The notes: a model not told the origin generated them from the letters alone. A stretch of 64,000 nt of DNA from Paenibacillus montanisoli (GCF_003268025.1 NZ_QLUW01000006.1:310001-374000); one strand, 5' to 3'; positions 18,591 to 27,668 are shown, numbered from the stretch's first letter. Made by a program: numbers and translations.

Positions 18591-19586
18591 ATGAAAAAAA
18601 CATTAGGCCTTCTGTTTTGCTTAATAGGTATGCTGATACCTGTCAATGCCTCTCATGCCCAAAACAATCCAAGAAACTTATATGACATCAAGCCAGGCGA
18701 TACGTTGTGGGAAATTGCGCGAACCTATAGAACGACCGTCGACGAATTGAAGCGAATTAACGGGCTGCAGACGGATCTGCTCCAGGTCGGCCAACGGTTG
18801 CGGGTTCCGATTATGTACGAGGTCGTTTCCGGGGATACGCTATGGGAGCTCGCACAGTCCTTCACTTCATCTGTCCCCGCTATTAAAGCATCCAACGGGC
18901 TAAGCTCCGATGTGATTCGCGTCGGGCAGCATCTCAGAATCCCGCCTCGAAAGCTGAGCATGGATGGGAAGTTTGTGCTTATGACGAGAGATGAATTTAA
19001 GGATTGGATTTTCAATCAAAAATTCAACCGAGTCGTTCGCAAGATCCAGCAGCATCATACGTTTCAGCCCTCTTATAAAGAATTTAACGGGTCGAACCAT
19101 TTTGCCATGCTGCAGGGAATGGAGGAATTCCACGTCAGCGGGATGAAATGGAGCATGATCAGCCAGCAGTTAACCACCTTTCCGGATGGAAAAGTCGCAG
19201 TGGGGCGGCCGTTCGACATGCCGCCCGAAGGTTCGTTCGGTCTGCTGAATCCAGCCGCGATGCATAAGATTGAAGCGGACGCGATTGCGATTGAAAATGT
19301 CGGGGATTTCGATGCCGGTCATAACCAAATGACGGCGGAACAGCGGGAAACGATTGTTACGGTCGCGGCGCTGTTGATGCTGAAATACGGGCTGGCGCCT
19401 TCGGTAGACAGCATTACCTACCATCACTGGTGGGATATCAATTCAGGGGAGCGAGTGCTGGATAACGGTGCGGGCCATGCCATTAAGACCTGTCCCGGTA
19501 CGGGGTTTTTCGGCGGGAATTCAACGGTAGACGCGAAAAACAACTTCTATCCGCTGGTGCGGCAGAAGATGAACGCCATCTTGTGA
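18591..19586 (+). CDS. Secreted N-acetylmuramoyl-L-alanine amidase with two LysM domains
   Basis: A signal peptide (MKKTLGLLFCL...SHA) is followed by two LysM repeats (IKPGDTLWEIARTYRTTVDE and VVSGDTLWELAQSFTSSV, residues about 33-135), which bind peptidoglycan. The remaining 190 residues resemble Amidase_2-type N-acetylmuramoyl-L-alanine amidases: HTFQPSYKEFNGSNHF, TTFPDGKVAVGRP, AIENVGDFDAGHNQMT and a late HH-W and KTCPGTGFFGG, with His and Cys typical of the zinc site. The ATG 18591 has AAAGGA eight bases upstream; the frame opens 26 codons earlier without a good site. Role: cell-wall hydrolysis. Confidence 0.85.
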   Translation: MKKTLGLLFCLIGMLIPVNASHAQNNPRNLYDIKPGDTLWEIARTYRTTVDELKRINGLQTDLLQVGQRLRVPIMYEVVSGDTLWELAQSFTSSVPAIKASNGLSSDVIRVGQHLRIPPRKLSMDGKFVLMTRDEFKDWIFNQKFNRVVRKIQQHHTFQPSYKEFNGSNHFAMLQGMEEFHVSGMKWSMISQQLTTFPDGKVAVGRPFDMPPEGSFGLLNPAAMHKIEADAIAIENVGDFDAGHNQMTAEQRETIVTVAALLMLKYGLAPSVDSITYHHWWDINSGERVLDNGAGHAIKTCPGTGFFGGNSTVDAKNNFYPLVRQKMNAIL

Positions 19587-19669
19587 TAGAGTTGAGAGAG
19601 AGCTTGCAATCATCCTCGGCAGCGGGTAGGATGGTAGCATCTATCAATAGGAAGAGGGAATATTGAAGC

Positions 19670-20275
19670 ATGGCCAATCTTCATTCCGAAGACGAAATTA
19701 TCGATTCTATTGAACGGCTGCGCGAGCTGGTAGGGGTTCCGCATGAGGCGGTCGTAAAGAAAACCATCGATCATATCGACGAGCATGTCCGCAATTATTT
19801 GGCCAAATGCCCGCTGTTTTTCATGGCGACCGCGAATGCCGAGGGGCTGTGCGATGTGTCGCCGCGCGGCGATCAGCCCGGTTTTGTGCAAGTGCTGGAC
19901 GAGCACACGTTGGCTTTTCCGGAGCGCATGGGGAACAGAAGGGTTGATTCCATGATCAACCTGCTATCCAATCCAAGGCTTGGGATGATTTGCATCCTGC
20001 CGGGAATGGACGAGGTGCTGCGCATCAACGGCAGAGCTCAAATGATCCGCAACGAGGCATTATTGCAAAGCATGGCGCTTAACGGGAGACAACCGCAATT
20101 TGCCGTCAAGGTCACGGTAGAAGAATGCTTTATACACTGTCCGAGGGCGCTGAAATCGTCCGATGTCTGGAAGACCGAGTCGTGGCTGGAGCGGACGGAA
20201 CTGCCTAATGTGCAGCGCATCTTCGAGGACCATATTACGAGAAACGGTTATGTGATCAGCAAGGATGCTGAATAA
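19670..20275 (+). CDS. PPOX-type FMN-dependent flavoprotein (MSMEG_1061-like)
   Basis: A 201-residue protein of the pyridoxamine-5-phosphate-oxidase-like fold. The core AKCPLFFMATANAEGLCDVSPRGDQPGFV, followed by RMGNRRVDSMINLLSNPRLGMICILPG and RINGRAQMI, matches the MSMEG_1061-type group. The C-terminal ECFIHCPRALKSSDVW is also characteristic. These proteins bind FMN or F420 and reduce small molecules; the substrate is unknown. AGAGGG lies upstream of the ATG. It stands alone, with a strong terminator about 90 bp after the stop. Confidence 0.85.
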   Translation: MANLHSEDEIIDSIERLRELVGVPHEAVVKKTIDHIDEHVRNYLAKCPLFFMATANAEGLCDVSPRGDQPGFVQVLDEHTLAFPERMGNRRVDSMINLLSNPRLGMICILPGMDEVLRINGRAQMIRNEALLQSMALNGRQPQFAVKVTVEECFIHCPRALKSSDVWKTESWLERTELPNVQRIFEDHITRNGYVISKDAE

Positions 20276-20360
20276 CGAACGGCAAGTGGAACCTCCGCGT
20301 TTTGTAGGACGCCGTTGACCGCGAGATAAGCCTGAAGTTCAAATGCAGGTAACAAGCGAA

Positions 20361-20400
20361 AGAAGCAGTCGATTCGATACGAATCGGCTGCTTCTTTTTT
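20361..20400 (+). terminator. Rho-independent terminator
   Basis: GAAGCAG.CGATTCG pairs with CGAATCG.CTGCTTC, followed by TTTTTT. Confidence 0.9.
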
Positions 20401-20465
20401 AGGAAGAAACGCAGGCTTGGCGATATGATAAAGATTCCTGAAAAAATTGAAGCAATATTGTTCGA

Positions 20466-20487
20466 TATATATTATATTGAATATATA
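20466..20487. promoter_or_regulatory. AT-rich dyad, candidate operator O1
   Basis: TATATATT-N6-AATATATA lies 28 bp before the first GntR/LacI-type regulator gene. It belongs to the same class of AT-only dyads found before the sugar ABC operon, the second regulator and the glycosidase genes. Autoregulation is inferred. Confidence 0.5.
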
Positions 20488-20514
20488 TAATTATCCGAAT
20501 GAGTGGTGGCTGTA

Positions 20515-21741
20515 ATGAATACAATGGATCGGGTACCGCTGTATCAAAAAATCCAAGATTATATCCGCAGCCTGATCAGCTCGCGCGGCCTGAAAGAAGG
20601 CGACCGCATTCCGACCGAGAAGCAGCTCATGGAGCGTTTCAATGTCAGCAAAATCACCGTCGTCAATGCCCTCACGGGCTTAGCCAACGAGAACGTCATT
20701 ACGCGGGTGCCGGGTAGAGGCAGCTTCGTCAGCGAACAATCGGACATGACAGCCGTGCCGGAAACGCGGCCGGCAGCGAGCGGCTTCATTCGTCAGGAGC
20801 CGGCACCCCAGACGGATGCGAAGTCGGGGATTATCGGGTTCATTTTGCCTTCGATCTATGATTATTTTGCTGCACAGTTGACGTTGGGGGTGCAGAAGGC
20901 ACTCATGGAGAAGGGCTATCGGGCCGTGATTATGCTCTCGAACAGCGTGCTTTCCGTGGAGAACGATGCGATTAAGACGTTGATGGACATGGGCGCCGAA
21001 GGGATGCTGATCTTTCCGGTTGACGAAGAGCAGTACAATGTGGAAATTCTCGGCATGAAGCTGTCCGGGTATCCGTTCGTCCTGATCGACCGCTATTTGC
21101 CTGGTGTGGAGACGCACTATATTGCCTGCGACGGCCGTATGGGGGCGGAACTGGCGGTTAATCATTTATGGGAGCTGGGCCACCGGGAAATTGCGATTTG
21201 CTCGGACTCGCCGCTCCAGACCGTGACCGTACAGGAGCGGATTCAAGGCTACATGGACGCGCTTAAGAAAAAAGGGGCGCTCATTAATCCGGCGCATATC
21301 ATTACCGAGTTCGCTCCGGTCGACGAAGTGCAGGAGGATCATCCGTTGTATCGGTTTATTCGCAATCGGATGGCGACCGCTTATATTACGCTGAACAGCA
21401 AGCTGGGGATGCAAGTATACCGGGCCGCGCGGCAGTGCGGGCTCTCGGTGCCGGATGATTTGTCGCTCGTCAGCTTCGACGATCCGACGGCGATCGCGGA
21501 GGATATGAGCATGTTCACGCATGTGAAGCAGTTCGAGTTCGAGATCGGCTACAAGGCAGCAATTAAATTGATCGAGGTTATTAACGATAATCAAGCGGCA
21601 GATCACGAGTATAACAAAATATTTATGAAACCCGAGCTTGTCGTGCGGCAATCGACAGGAGCGTTTAGGCCGGATGGAGAATATCAGGCTGGAAAATGGA
21701 GTGCGGGCGCGATGTACCGCGTCACGCCGAGAAATAAATAG
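20515..21741 (+). CDS. GntR-type regulator with LacI-type sugar-binding domain (paralog 1)
   Basis: The N-terminal 75 residues form a GntR winged helix (VPLYQKIQDYIRSLI, IPTEKQLMERFNVSKITVVNAL, ITRVPGRGSFV). From about residue 105 a LacI/periplasmic-binding-protein-like sensor follows (GIIGFILPSIYDYFAAQL, FPVDEEQYNVEI, GYPFVLIDRYLPGVETHYI, HLWELGHREIAICSDSP, SLVSFDDPT). This GntR-LacI hybrid binds a sugar ligand. I use ATG 20515, since GTGGTGG can serve as ribosome binding site; GTG 20503 is the alternative. A paralog lies at 42146, and the two share VLIDR-LPGVET and the NRMATAYI segment. It precedes the sugar ABC operon and very probably controls it. Confidence 0.9.
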   Translation: MNTMDRVPLYQKIQDYIRSLISSRGLKEGDRIPTEKQLMERFNVSKITVVNALTGLANENVITRVPGRGSFVSEQSDMTAVPETRPAASGFIRQEPAPQTDAKSGIIGFILPSIYDYFAAQLTLGVQKALMEKGYRAVIMLSNSVLSVENDAIKTLMDMGAEGMLIFPVDEEQYNVEILGMKLSGYPFVLIDRYLPGVETHYIACDGRMGAELAVNHLWELGHREIAICSDSPLQTVTVQERIQGYMDALKKKGALINPAHIITEFAPVDEVQEDHPLYRFIRNRMATAYITLNSKLGMQVYRAARQCGLSVPDDLSLVSFDDPTAIAEDMSMFTHVKQFEFEIGYKAAIKLIEVINDNQAADHEYNKIFMKPELVVRQSTGAFRPDGEYQAGKWSAGAMYRVTPRNK

Positions 21742-21753
21742 GAGAAGACAATG

Positions 21754-21792
21754 AAAGGAGAACCCCTCCGAGACGGAACGGTTCTTCTTTTT
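21754..21792 (+). terminator. Probable terminator of the regulator gene
   Basis: AGAACC pairs with GGTTCT across a loop of 15 bases, followed by TCTTTTTT. The stem is short. Confidence 0.55.
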
Positions 21793-21799
21793 TGTATTG

Positions 21800-21822
21800 A
21801 TAATATATATTTAATATGTTAT
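21800..21822. promoter_or_regulatory. AT-rich palindrome, candidate operator O2
   Basis: ATAATATAT-N5-ATATGTTAT has one mismatch from a perfect dyad. It is a near copy of the site at 21985-22007: 25 aligned bases differ at two positions. Confidence 0.6.
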
Positions 21823-21890
21823 TTTATAAAAAGAATATATAATTGCTTGCAGGTGAGGTGAAGTAGACCCATATAGCCTACAAAATGTAA

Positions 21891-21998
21891 GACGGCGGCA
21901 AGCTGGAAGTCTGTAAGTTTACCTGGAATGAAAAGAAAGACGAATCCTGTTATTTTAATTCCAACATTTTCAATCAGTGCATTGATAATATATATTAA
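21891..21998 (+). pseudogene. Possible gene remnant (35 codons between stops)
   Basis: An open stretch preceded directly by TAA reads DGGKLEVCKFTWNEKKDESC and continues for 15 more residues to a stop inside operator O3. It has no start codon or ribosome binding site of its own and looks like the tail of a lost gene. No family is recognised, and chance cannot be excluded. Confidence 0.25.
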
Positions 21999-22007
21999 AT
22001 ATATTAT
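21985..22007. promoter_or_regulatory. AT-rich palindrome, candidate operator O3 of the sugar ABC operon
   Basis: ATAATATAT-N5-ATATATTAT is a perfect 9-bp dyad, 97 bp before the first permease gene. With O2 it makes two similar operators about 185 bp apart, an arrangement that would suit looping or cooperative binding by the GntR/LacI-type regulator encoded just upstream. Confidence 0.65.
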
Positions 22008-22103
22008 AATTCAAAAAGACTTATGTAATCGGTTTCAAAGCATGACTGTTGGCTTCTATCAGAAGCTTCGCTTGGCTATTACCTATAGGAGGTGGGAGGA
22101 GAA

Positions 22104-23063
22104 ATGATTGCGAAAGAAGCAAGAACCGAAGTCTTGCCCGAGGTCTTGCCGTTAACAAAGAACAAGACCTGGTCCAAAGTATGGAGTTTCAGGCACATCT
22201 ACTTATTTATGCTTCCCGCTTTTATCTGGTATTTGGTTTTTTGCTACTACCCGATGTACGGCATTTTGATCGCGTTCAAAGATTTCAAATACAACCTGGG
22301 GATACTGGGGAGCCCTTGGGAGGGCCTTCGATATTTCGAACAGTTTTTGAGCGATTCCAGCTTCTATTCGGTGCTATACAATACGCTGTCCATTAGTGCC
22401 ATTAAACTGGTGTTCGGATTCCCGGCGCCATTGATTCTTGCTTTAATGTTGAATGGCGTGATGCACGGCAGAATAAAACGGATCTTTCAGACGATTTCCT
22501 ATCTGCCTCACTTTGTATCCTGGGTCGTAGTCGTGACGCTGATGCAAAAAATTCTGTCTCCTAACGTAGGGCTTATCAATGACATCCGGGATCATATGGG
22601 GCTGGACCCGATCTTCTTTATGGGAAAGCCGGAGTTATTTTATCCCCTGGTCGTCATTTCGGATATATGGAAGGGCGTAGGTTGGGGGTCCATCATCTAT
22701 TTGGCTGCCTTGACCAATATCGATCCGCACTTGTACGAAGCTGCTGAAATGGATGGCGCGGGCCGCTGGAGCAAGCTGTTTAAGATTACGCTGCCATGTC
22801 TGACGCCGACGATCGGCATCCTGCTGATCTTCTCTCTGAGCGGCGTTCTGAACGCCGGATTCGACCAAATCTGGCTGATGCAGACGCCTGCAACGCTCGG
22901 TGTCTCGGAAATTTTGGACACCTACGTATTGAAGACAGGTATTCAGCAAGGTCAATTTGCTTATTCCACGGCCATCGGCTTGTTCAAATCCGCAATTTCC
23001 TTGCTGCTTATCGTGCTTGTGAACAAAGTTTCCAAAAAAGTGAGCGACGTATCGCTATGGTGA
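22104..23063 (+). CDS. Sugar ABC transporter permease, LplB-like
   Basis: This 319-residue inner-membrane permease of the MalF/UgpA class has six predicted helices. The EAA loop reads YEAAEMDGAGRWSKLFKITLP near residue 215, the contact point for the ATPase. The N-terminal block FRHIYLFMLPAFIWYLVFCYYPMYGILIAFKDF is typical of LplB proteins that work with YtcP and LipO partners in Paenibacillaceae. The ATG 22104 follows AGGAGGTGGGAGGAG. It is the first gene of a permease-permease-binding-protein operon. No ATPase gene is present; such systems borrow a shared MsmX-type ATPase. Substrate probably an oligosaccharide. Confidence 0.92.
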   Translation: MIAKEARTEVLPEVLPLTKNKTWSKVWSFRHIYLFMLPAFIWYLVFCYYPMYGILIAFKDFKYNLGILGSPWEGLRYFEQFLSDSSFYSVLYNTLSISAIKLVFGFPAPLILALMLNGVMHGRIKRIFQTISYLPHFVSWVVVVTLMQKILSPNVGLINDIRDHMGLDPIFFMGKPELFYPLVVISDIWKGVGWGSIIYLAALTNIDPHLYEAAEMDGAGRWSKLFKITLPCLTPTIGILLIFSLSGVLNAGFDQIWLMQTPATLGVSEILDTYVLKTGIQQGQFAYSTAIGLFKSAISLLLIVLVNKVSKKVSDVSLW

Positions 23064-23103
23064 TCGGGCGAAAATCATTCTACGAACCTAAGGAGGTGCG
23101 GGT

Positions 23104-24018
23104 ATGGGTGTGAGAAAGTTGTCGGCAGCCGATAAAGTCTATTCCACCGTGAACTATGCGCTGTTGCTCATATTCTGCCTCACGGCACTCTATCCCTTTA
23201 TCTATTTTTTGGCGCTCTCATTCAATGATGGCTATGATGCCATGAAAGGTGGCATTTACTTCTTCCCGAGAGTCACAACGCTTGAGAACTACACCAAGGC
23301 ATTCAACAATCCTCAAATTTTGAATTCATTTTGGATCTCAATAAGCCGAACATTGATCGTTACTATAGGTTCCACGCTGCTGACGGCTTTGCTGGCCTAT
23401 GGGCTTTCCCGGAAAGGCTTGCCGGGGAGAAAATATATCGTCTTTTTCTTCTTCTTTACCACGCTGTTCAGCGGGGGACTTATTCCGACCTTTATCCTGT
23501 ACCGAGAGCTTCATATCCTGAACACGTACTGGGTGCTTGTCTTGCCGTCGCTCTATAGCTTCTTCAATGCGATTATTATGAAGACGTTTTTCGATGGGAT
23601 CCCTCAGGGTTTGTCGGAATCGGCCCGGATCGACGGCGCAAGCGAGCTTGGGGTATTCTGGAGAATCATTCTCCCGCTTTCGATGCCGGTTATGGCGACC
23701 ATTGCATTGTTCGTCGGGGTAGGCATCTGGAACGACTGGTTTACCGGGCAATTCTTCATCCAGAACGAGAACCTTCAGCCTGCTGCCACGTTCCTGAACA
23801 AAATGATCAGCGAAGCGTCCTTCCAATCGATGACGGGTTCAAGCAGCGGATCTTCCATTAAAAACATGAACGAAAACCAGATGGCGCTGCGAGGCGTAAC
23901 GCCCGAGGCGCTCAGGATGACGTTCGTTATCATCATTACGACGCCGATTATCCTGGTGTATCCGTTCCTTCAGAAGTATTTCGTAAAAGGCGTACTGGTT
24001 GGTTCGCTTAAAGAGTAG
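23104..24018 (+). CDS. Sugar ABC transporter permease, YtcP-like
   Basis: The second permease subunit (304 residues, MalG class) has six helices and the EAA loop ESARIDGASELGVFWRIILPLSMP near residue 175. The long cytoplasmic or periplasmic loop with serine- and asparagine-rich residues before the last helix is usual for YtcP-like proteins. It ends KYFVKGVLVGSLKE, the standard terminus of this group. AAGGAGGTG lies before the ATG, 40 bp after the first permease gene, so the two are co-transcribed. Confidence 0.92.
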   Translation: MGVRKLSAADKVYSTVNYALLLIFCLTALYPFIYFLALSFNDGYDAMKGGIYFFPRVTTLENYTKAFNNPQILNSFWISISRTLIVTIGSTLLTALLAYGLSRKGLPGRKYIVFFFFFTTLFSGGLIPTFILYRELHILNTYWVLVLPSLYSFFNAIIMKTFFDGIPQGLSESARIDGASELGVFWRIILPLSMPVMATIALFVGVGIWNDWFTGQFFIQNENLQPAATFLNKMISEASFQSMTGSSSGSSIKNMNENQMALRGVTPEALRMTFVIIITTPIILVYPFLQKYFVKGVLVGSLKE

Positions 24019-24081
24019 CCGAGTATAGAAGGCTCAGCCTTTTATATATAAAAAAATTATCTAACGAAAGGGGCTTGTCAA

Positions 24082-25803
24082 ATGCGTAAGACCAGAATGA
24101 AAAGAACTCTTAGCTTGACGCTTGCGGTTCCGCTGCTTGCATTGTCTTTGACGGCATGTGGAGGAAACAATGATTCGGGTACATCATCTAACTCGGGAAC
24201 CACGAACACCACGAATTCGACGAATGCAAATTCGGGGAACTCGAACGAATCCGCTGCACCTGAGCAGGTCACTCTATCCTTCCTGAGCGCATGGAACGGC
24301 GGCGGTGGGGGATTCCCGCAGGATCAGGAAAATAATCCCGTAGCTCAAGCGGTTAGAGAAAAAACCGGCGTAACGTTAAAGCTGGAATCGATCACCACAA
24401 GCGAAGTGGAGAAACTGAACACGATTTTCGCTTCGGATACGGTTCCGGATATCGTTAATGCGCCGTACTGGTCGACGACAGGCGGGGAAGGACAAGTCAT
24501 CAAGAAAGCGGCTTTGGAAGGCCAGCTTCTCGATTTAACCCCTTATCTCGATAAATACCCGAACGTGAAGAAACTGATGACGCAAGGCGTAGCAAAAGAC
24601 TTTGCCGAATTCGATTTGAATAGCCCGGATCTTGAAGGCAAGCAATATGTCATTCCGATGCAGACGCCGGACGGCACTCCTGAGAGCATTCATAACTGGA
24701 ACTACGGTCTCTATGCCCGCGGCGATATCTTGAAGGCATTGGGCGTGAATGCGGCGGATATCGATACGCAAGATAAGCTGCTCGACCTGCTGACGAAGAT
24801 CAAGAGCGGCGATTTCAAGGATATTAGCGGCAAGCCGGTTATTCCTTCCGGCACGATGCACAACGGCTGGGACTATAGCCAATTCCTGTCCGGGTGGTCC
24901 GATTACAACATTTCGGACTTCCGCCAAGAGGATGGTAAGCTCATTCACTGGACGCAATCCAAGGATCAGGAAGCCCGCTTGCTGTACATGAGAAAGCTGA
25001 TCACAGACGGCCTGTTTGACCCAGAGGCGTTCAGCAATACCGATACGACGGCGAAAGAGAAGCTTGCAACAGGCAAGCTGGCTGTATTCGGCGCTCAAAG
25101 CATGATCGGCGACTTGCAAAAAACGCTTTATAAAACGAATCCGGAAATGCAGTACGAGTTGCTTGGACCAATGAAGAACAAGAGCGGAAACATCGTGACG
25201 CAAGTCGAGAAGCCAGGCCGTTCCGGCTTCCCGGTTATCTTCTTGAGCGCGAAAATCAAAGATCCGGACGCGGCGCTGCGTTTGATCGATTACTTGAACA
25301 GCGACGAAGGCCGTCTGCTCGCTTACTGGGGTATCGCAGGCAAAACGTATAACATGGCCGATGGCAAGCCGCAATGGATTGCGGACGTGAAGAAGCAGTT
25401 TGACGATAATCCGGATGTGAAGCGCGACGAAGGTCTCAACTATCTCTCCGGCAGCTTCATGGGCGCGTTCTCCTCTGAAGTCACTTGGCCGATTCCGGAG
25501 GACCAGAAGACGCAATGGGAGAAGCTCGAGGCTAGCTACTCGAAGAGACTGCCGATCCAAATTATCGACAAGGTCAGCGCGAGTTATCTAGTAAGAGATT
25601 GGCCGAAATACCAGGAGTTCCGCGACGAAACGTCCAGCTTGAACTTCGACGAAGAATTCCGCAAAGCCTGCTACGCGAAATCGGATGACGAAGCGCTGGA
25701 GATTTTGCATGGCATTCAAGAGAAATTTAAAGCTGCCGGCGTAGAAGAAATGGCGCAATATGTAGCTGAAAAAGCCGCTTCGCGTGACGACATCGGCTGG
25801 TAA
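24082..25803 (+). CDS. Extracellular solute-binding lipoprotein, LipO-like
   Basis: A 573-residue binding lipoprotein. The signal peptide ends in the lipobox SLTAC near residue 25, followed by a low-complexity Ser/Thr/Asn/Gly linker to about residue 60. The mature domain is a long type of family 1 binding protein, as expected for LipO-type partners of LplB/YtcP. It is tethered outside the membrane and captures the sugar. GAAAGGGG lies before the ATG. A short hairpin (AAGGCT-C-AGCCTT) and an AT-rich run sit between it and the permease gene and may tune relative expression. The substrate cannot be named. Confidence 0.92.
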   Translation: MRKTRMKRTLSLTLAVPLLALSLTACGGNNDSGTSSNSGTTNTTNSTNANSGNSNESAAPEQVTLSFLSAWNGGGGGFPQDQENNPVAQAVREKTGVTLKLESITTSEVEKLNTIFASDTVPDIVNAPYWSTTGGEGQVIKKAALEGQLLDLTPYLDKYPNVKKLMTQGVAKDFAEFDLNSPDLEGKQYVIPMQTPDGTPESIHNWNYGLYARGDILKALGVNAADIDTQDKLLDLLTKIKSGDFKDISGKPVIPSGTMHNGWDYSQFLSGWSDYNISDFRQEDGKLIHWTQSKDQEARLLYMRKLITDGLFDPEAFSNTDTTAKEKLATGKLAVFGAQSMIGDLQKTLYKTNPEMQYELLGPMKNKSGNIVTQVEKPGRSGFPVIFLSAKIKDPDAALRLIDYLNSDEGRLLAYWGIAGKTYNMADGKPQWIADVKKQFDDNPDVKRDEGLNYLSGSFMGAFSSEVTWPIPEDQKTQWEKLEASYSKRLPIQIIDKVSASYLVRDWPKYQEFRDETSSLNFDEEFRKACYAKSDDEALEILHGIQEKFKAAGVEEMAQYVAEKAASRDDIGW

Positions 25804-25834
25804 AAGAAGGTTAATGAATAAGGATTGACGCCAA

Positions 25835-25869
25835 ACAGACCAAACCGTTTTATCAGCGGTTTGGTCTGT
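25835..25869 (+). terminator. Stem-loop after the solute-binding protein
   Basis: ACAGACCAAACCG pairs perfectly with CGGTTTGGTCTGT (the arms differ by one loop base). There is no U-tract, so it may protect the 3' end of the mRNA rather than terminate. Confidence 0.55.
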
Positions 25870-25960
25870 CGTCGTATACCGGTCGAATTCGCCTATTGTC
25901 GTTGCGACTGTTTGCTTCAGCGCCATCGAGGCGACAATGGTGGTAGGGAGGGAGGCTTAA

Positions 25961-26872
25961 ATGCTCTTTACACCGTTAAAGCCCATGATCGTCAGTATCG
26001 GCAAGGGAGCCTTCGACGACGATCGCTTTATCTTCGAGCCCAAATACGACGGCTGGCGGATTCTAATTCATAAGCAGGGCGAGCGAGTAGAAGCCTATAC
26101 GCGTTATGGCAATCTCGTGACGGGCAAGTTTCCGGAGCTCCGGGAGATGGCTGCCGCGATCAAAGCGGACGCGGCGATTCTGGATTGCGAGGGCATCTGC
26201 CTGCGCGGGGGCCGGCCGGTGTTCGATGATTTTTCCTACCGCGGGAGGTTAGGTAAATCAACAAGCATCGCCCAAGCGGCGGTGACGCACCCCGCAACCT
26301 TCGTCGTTTTCGATGTGCTGTATTCGGGGGGGCAGGAGCATATGGGCGAGCCGTTGATGCAGAGGAAGGAGCGGTTAGCCGACATTGTGGTCGATTCGCA
26401 AGTGCTGACGAAGACGATGGTTATAGATGGAGCGGGACAGGCTCTGTTTGCCCTAACCAACGAGAAGGACATGGAGGGCATTGTCGCGAAGCGGAAGGAC
26501 TCCAAGTACTGCCTGGACAGGACTTCGCCGGATTGGTTGAAAATCAAACATTTTAAAACGATCGACGTCATTATCCTCGGTTACCGGACGGAACCGTTCG
26601 CGCTTGCGATCGGATTGCACTTCAGAACGATCAAATACAAGCCTGTCGGAACCGTCGAATTCGGATTCCGCCCCGAAGATAAGCAGGCCTTCTTGGCGGT
26701 TGCGCAGCAGCTCCGCACCGATAAGGATCAGAAAACGCAGTGGATCGAGCCGCGACTATGCTGCAGGATCGAGTATTTGGAACGTACCGATACGCATCAG
26801 CTGCGGACGACGATTTTTCGCGGCTTCTTGCCGGACAAGCGGCCGGAGGATTGCGTCTGGCCGTATCTATAA
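25961..26872 (+). CDS. ATP-dependent DNA ligase (LigD-ligase-domain type)
   Basis: The protein has 303 residues. The adenylation motif KYDGWR near residue 28 contains the nucleophilic Lys, followed by YTRYGN (motif Ia region), LDCEGIC (motif III), EGIVAKRKDSKY (motif IV) and WLKIKHFKTIDVIILGY (motif V). An OB-like C-terminal part follows. It corresponds to the ligase domain of LigD, without the polymerase and phosphoesterase domains, and no Ku gene is in the window. It may act in non-homologous end joining or spore DNA repair with partners elsewhere. GGGAGGGAGG precedes the ATG. Confidence 0.9.
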   Translation: MLFTPLKPMIVSIGKGAFDDDRFIFEPKYDGWRILIHKQGERVEAYTRYGNLVTGKFPELREMAAAIKADAAILDCEGICLRGGRPVFDDFSYRGRLGKSTSIAQAAVTHPATFVVFDVLYSGGQEHMGEPLMQRKERLADIVVDSQVLTKTMVIDGAGQALFALTNEKDMEGIVAKRKDSKYCLDRTSPDWLKIKHFKTIDVIILGYRTEPFALAIGLHFRTIKYKPVGTVEFGFRPEDKQAFLAVAQQLRTDKDQKTQWIEPRLCCRIEYLERTDTHQLRTTIFRGFLPDKRPEDCVWPYL

Positions 26873-26913
26873 AGCTGAGAGCAGGGAACCCGGCTCTCAG
26901 CTCTCAAACAAAC

Positions 26914-27651
26914 CTAAGTCCCGGACGCCTCGGCCAATGCCGCGGCGTTTCTTTTTCGCCGCCCATAGACGGCGCGCGAGAGCAGGACGCTGATCTCGTA
27001 CAGCAGCACGAGCGGGATGAAGACCATCAGGTGCGAGAGCAGCTCGGGCGGGGAGATCAAGCTGGCGACGATGACGAGCACCAAGTATGCGTAACGCCGC
27101 ATCTGATGAAGCGCCTTCGGCGTCAGGATGCCGATTTTCGTCAGGAACATGACGACGACGGGAAGCTCGAAGGCGATGGCAAGCGGAAGAATGATATTGA
27201 ACATGAACCCGAAATACTGCGCAACCCCGTACGTCTCGACCAGCTCCAAGCTCTTCGTGATGTTCGTCGTAAAAGCGAAGCTCATCGGGTAGACGACGAA
27301 ATAGCCGAACGAGAGTCCCAGCAGAAAGCAGATCGCGCTGTACGGGACATAGCGAAGCGCGGCTGCGCGCTCTTCCGGGTGAAGTCCTTTGCGTACGAAA
27401 CCCCACAGCTGGTACAGGATAAAAGGCAGCGACACCGTCAGCGCGAAGGCGAGCGCGATGGTCATGTACATCCGAATGCCGTCCCAGGGAGAAAAGACGT
27501 TCCACGTCATATCCTTCGCGGGCGGCACGCTCTTCAAATAACGAAGCACCTTGGGCGACAAATACAGGCCGCCGCATAGCGACAGCAGAACGAAAGCGAG
27601 CATCCGCCAAATCCGGCTTCGCAGCTCGGTGACATGCGCCAGCAGCGTCAT
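26914..27651 (-). CDS. tatC: Sec-independent protein translocase TatC
   Basis: A 245-residue polytopic membrane protein with the N-terminal LLAHVTELRSRIWRM (the HLxELRxR signature that contacts the twin-arginine motif). A central PFILYQLWGFVRKGLHPEERAAA and the late SLISPPELLSHLMVFIPLVLLYE are hallmark TatC segments. It recognises folded proteins with twin-arginine signals and forms the channel with TatA. I use the ATG at 27651, preceded by GGGGAGGAG; a longer frame begins inside the MerR gene. It is transcribed leftward after the MerR regulator and faces away from a Tat substrate and tatA on the other strand. Confidence 0.95.
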   Translation of the reverse strand: MTLLAHVTELRSRIWRMLAFVLLSLCGGLYLSPKVLRYLKSVPPAKDMTWNVFSPWDGIRMYMTIALAFALTVSLPFILYQLWGFVRKGLHPEERAAALRYVPYSAICFLLGLSFGYFVVYPMSFAFTTNITKSLELVETYGVAQYFGFMFNIILPLAIAFELPVVVMFLTKIGILTPKALHQMRRYAYLVLVIVASLISPPELLSHLMVFIPLVLLYEISVLLSRAVYGRRKRNAAALAEASGT

Positions 27652-27668
27652 CGTCTCCTCCCCGGCCC

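Noticed and set aside
20341..22103. Possible riboswitch before the sugar ABC operon
   Set aside because: The leader shows AT-rich dyads and no conserved riboswitch core; operator sites explain it better.
26740..27579. 279-codon open frame on the plus strand
   Set aside because: Antisense to tatC, whose motifs are clear; the frame is Arg/Asp/Gln-rich and has no ribosome binding site.
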